Below are positions 4,480 through 6,142 of a stretch of 6,142 bases of DNA, piece after piece. Origin of the DNA: Nitrososphaeraceae archaeon (lineage in GTDB: Archaea; Thermoproteota; Nitrososphaeria; Nitrososphaerales; Nitrososphaeraceae); contig JASHSN010000363.1 of NCBI GenBank assembly GCA_030038695.1, positions 1 to 6,142 on the forward strand, given 5' to 3'. Position numbers and translations under genes: made by a program. The notes under the pieces were generated by a model. It saw only the letters and a list, made by a program, of their open reading frames with translations, ran no database searches and had not been told where the DNA came from. The stretch's first letter is position 1. Every line of letters starts with the position of its first letter.

Positions 4480-5472
4480 ATGCAGAAGGATGAATTAGAA
4501 TTTGGACTGACTATCCCACAAGGATGGAGAGGAGGCGATCTGCCGTTAGAGGAAGAAAATAATCCAGTTAAGCAATATGAGCTCTCAAAATTGATATCAG
4601 CTACGGCGGATAGTATTGGATTTGATTCAATTTATGCGTACGATCATCTAATACCATTTTATAGTGGTGATAGAAATAAGAATATTTTTGAATGTTTTAT
4701 TCTTTTATCAGGACTAGCGGCAATCACAAAAAGAATAAAGATCGGACAAATAGTCACTTGTAATTCATATCGTAATCCATCATTAGTGGCAAAGATGCTG
4801 TCGACTTTGGATATTATAAGTAATGCGAGAGTAGAATTAGGGATAGGAGCAGGTTGGTATGAGCAGGAATACGTAGCCTATGGGTATCAATTTCCAGCAA
4901 ACGTATCAAGAATTAAACAACTAGACGAATCGCTAAGCATAATTAAAGCTATGTGGAAAGACGAATGCGCTTCTTTTGAAGGTAAATATTATAGAATCAA
5001 AGAAGCGACATGCAATCCAAAGCCAATTCAGAAGCCCCATCCTATAATCATGGTAGGTGGATCAGGTGAAAGATATTTGCTTAAGGTCGTAGCTAAGCAT
5101 GCAGACAGATACAACCTTTTTTTTGGTACTCCGAATGAAATGAAAACAAAAATCTCTCTTTTGAAAGAATATAGCAAGTCTATTGGGAGAGACTATAAAG
5201 AAATACAATATTCGATTGTATTGCCATGTATAATAAAAGATACAGAACGGGAGGTTAATCAAGTACTTATACGATATAAAAGGAAAGATAAGACCTTGGA
5301 GGAATATCACCAATATCTTGTCGGTGGGATTGCAGTAGGGACACCTGAGAAAGTACTGCAAGGTATCAAAAAATATATGGACATAGGAGTCACACACTTT
5401 ATCCTACATTTTATAGGATTGGATGAGACAACACTGAGGCTTTTTGATACTAAGGTCATTAGAAACACTTAA
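4480..5472 (+). CDS. LLM-class F420-dependent oxidoreductase
   Basis: A luciferase-like TIM-barrel oxidoreductase of 330 aa, normal for the family. These enzymes move hydride between coenzyme F420 (some use FMN) and a substrate in the cytoplasm. Visible signatures are FGLTIPQG at the first strand (8-15), IGFDSIYAYDHL (46-57), the ITKRIKIG helix-strand (82-89), YRNPSLVAKMLSTLD (97-111), GIGAGWYEQEYVAYGY (121-136), FEGKYYRIKEA (166-176), PKPIQKPHPIIMVGGSGER (180-198), HADRYN, and GTPEKV near the end. The pattern resembles the Rv1855c-type F420-dependent subfamily; the substrate cannot be told. ATG 4480 is chosen because it lies just before the first strand and the TATA box sits at leaderless distance; ATG 4473 is out of frame. 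The next gene starts 73 nt downstream on the same strand with a strong SD, so the two are probably co-transcribed. Confidence 0.92.
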   Translation: MQKDELEFGLTIPQGWRGGDLPLEEENNPVKQYELSKLISATADSIGFDSIYAYDHLIPFYSGDRNKNIFECFILLSGLAAITKRIKIGQIVTCNSYRNPSLVAKMLSTLDIISNARVELGIGAGWYEQEYVAYGYQFPANVSRIKQLDESLSIIKAMWKDECASFEGKYYRIKEATCNPKPIQKPHPIIMVGGSGERYLLKVVAKHADRYNLFFGTPNEMKTKISLLKEYSKSIGRDYKEIQYSIVLPCIIKDTEREVNQVLIRYKRKDKTLEEYHQYLVGGIAVGTPEKVLQGIKKYMDIGVTHFILHFIGLDETTLRLFDTKVIRNT

Positions 5473-5532
5473 AGCTGCGGATTGCAAAATTAGGTCAAAT
5501 TTGTCTTTCGTGATTCAATGCAACTTTTGTGC

Positions 5533-5540
5533 GAGGTGAT
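5533..5540 (+). promoter_or_regulatory. Shine-Dalgarno GAGGTGAT
   Basis: Eight bases perfectly complementary to the archaeal 16S rRNA 3' end (AUCACCUC), ending 5 nt before ATG 5546. This fixes that start. It is the only clear SD in the window and marks the gene as a downstream cistron, unlike the apparently leaderless first genes. Confidence 0.8.
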
Positions 5541-5545
5541 TCTAT

Positions 5546-6142
5546 ATGCCATCTTATGGGTTGCTTACAAATCCTTCAAATGAAATATTAAGCGAGATAA
5601 GTAAAATATATGACCTAAATTTTGAATACGTTGAGTTAGGTATAGAAGGACCGGAAGGTAATCCACGGATAATTAACAAGAAGAAAAATGAAATAGTAAG
5701 ACTCCTACAGAAGTTCAAACACAAGCCTATAGGTCACACAGCCTATTGGATAGATTTGTGTTCAGATTATGATTACATCAGACATGCTTGGATCCTAGAA
5801 GCCATGAGAGAAATTAGGACAGTAAAAAAGGTAGGGATAGATCTCATAAATTTTCATTCGAATCTCAATGGTATGTTTTATGGGGAAAAAAGAAAGATCC
5901 TTTTAGATAATATGGTAAAAAGTCTCAGAGAAATCGGAAGATATGCTGAAAAGTGTAAGGTACATATGATGTTAGAAAATGTACCGTATTCAAATGGGAT
6001 ACACGATATGCTAGAATTCAAATATATTATTGATAATGTTCCTTCTTTACTTGTTCATTTAGATATTCCTCATGCTTTTACTTCCGGCGGAATGAAGTCG
6101 GTACTAGATTACATAAATACATTTAGAGATAAAATAATTCAT
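5546..6142 (+). CDS. TIM-barrel metal enzyme (endonuclease IV/xylose isomerase superfamily), partial
   Basis: The open frame runs off the right edge; 199 residues are visible and perhaps 80-100 are missing. Residues line up with the metal ligands of the AP endonuclease 2/xylose isomerase-like barrel: His64 in GHTAYW, His104 in INFHSN, Glu144 in MLENVP, Asp173 and His176 in LDIPHAF, and His199 in KIIH as the last residue. The order and spacing match the Zn sites of endonuclease IV (E. coli Nfo His69, His109, Glu145, Asp179, His182, His216). The same fold and ligands occur in sugar-phosphate isomerases/epimerases, and the pairing with an oxidoreductase rather than repair genes favours a metabolic enzyme (inference). 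The start is fixed by the SD. Residues after the window edge, especially a second H-x-H/D motif and a final Glu, would separate the alternatives. Confidence 0.85.
   Translation, partial: MPSYGLLTNPSNEILSEISKIYDLNFEYVELGIEGPEGNPRIINKKKNEIVRLLQKFKHKPIGHTAYWIDLCSDYDYIRHAWILEAMREIRTVKKVGIDLINFHSNLNGMFYGEKRKILLDNMVKSLREIGRYAEKCKVHMMLENVPYSNGIHDMLEFKYIIDNVPSLLVHLDIPHAFTSGGMKSVLDYINTFRDKIIH

Noticed and set aside
5062..5397. 111-codon open frame on the minus strand
   Set aside because: It is antisense to the conserved C-terminal half of the LLM oxidoreductase; Phe/Tyr/Ile-rich shadow composition.
1..6142. tRNA, rRNA, CRISPR array, insertion sequence, toxin-antitoxin or phage genes
   Set aside because: No T-loop/acceptor pairing, no rRNA cores, no regularly spaced repeats, no transposase or integrase motif found on either strand by eye.

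Overview
The window looks archaeal, most likely from an AT-rich ammonia-oxidising lineage (Nitrososphaerota, Nitrosocosmicus/Nitrososphaera-like); this is an inference. TATA-like boxes lie about 24-30 nt upstream of several start codons with no Shine-Dalgarno between, as in leaderless archaeal transcripts. One downstream cistron has a perfect GAGGTGAT site. GTG and TTG starts are used, coding density is low, and an F420-type oxidoreductase and a small CPxC/CxxC zinc-ribbon protein are present. No rRNA, tRNA, CRISPR array or intact mobile element was seen.

Layout. 1-687: no intact gene; a probable decayed minus-strand gene (194-552) and a striking 19-bp inverted repeat (498-561). 688-1416 (-): intact class III sirtuin deacylase. 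1448-1623 (-): a small coding-like frame ahead of the sirtuin whose ATG is out of phase. 1684-1905 (+): 73-aa zinc-ribbon protein. 1959-2984 (+): gene for an unrecognised helical protein; the intact part starts near 2067, and its probable original 5' end is in other frames. 3111-3299 (-): 62-aa single-span membrane protein. 3372-3717 (-): broken coding sequence with surface-glycoprotein-like composition. 3788-4249 (-): SRPBCC/START-like protein. 4480-5472 (+): LLM-class F420-dependent oxidoreductase. 5546-6142 (+): TIM-barrel metal enzyme of the endonuclease IV/xylose-isomerase superfamily, cut by the window edge.

Functional links are modest. The LLM oxidoreductase and the TIM-barrel gene are probably co-transcribed: 73-nt gap, same strand, strong SD before the second. 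The SRPBCC gene diverges from them across 230 bp, so the three might share regulation. The sirtuin appears to have its own promoter. The most notable pattern is that short, start-less, coding-like frames recur between the intact genes. Several are preceded by a TATA box plus an ATG one base out of phase. This suggests either a field of decaying small genes or indel errors in the assembly. No new multi-gene system could be established.
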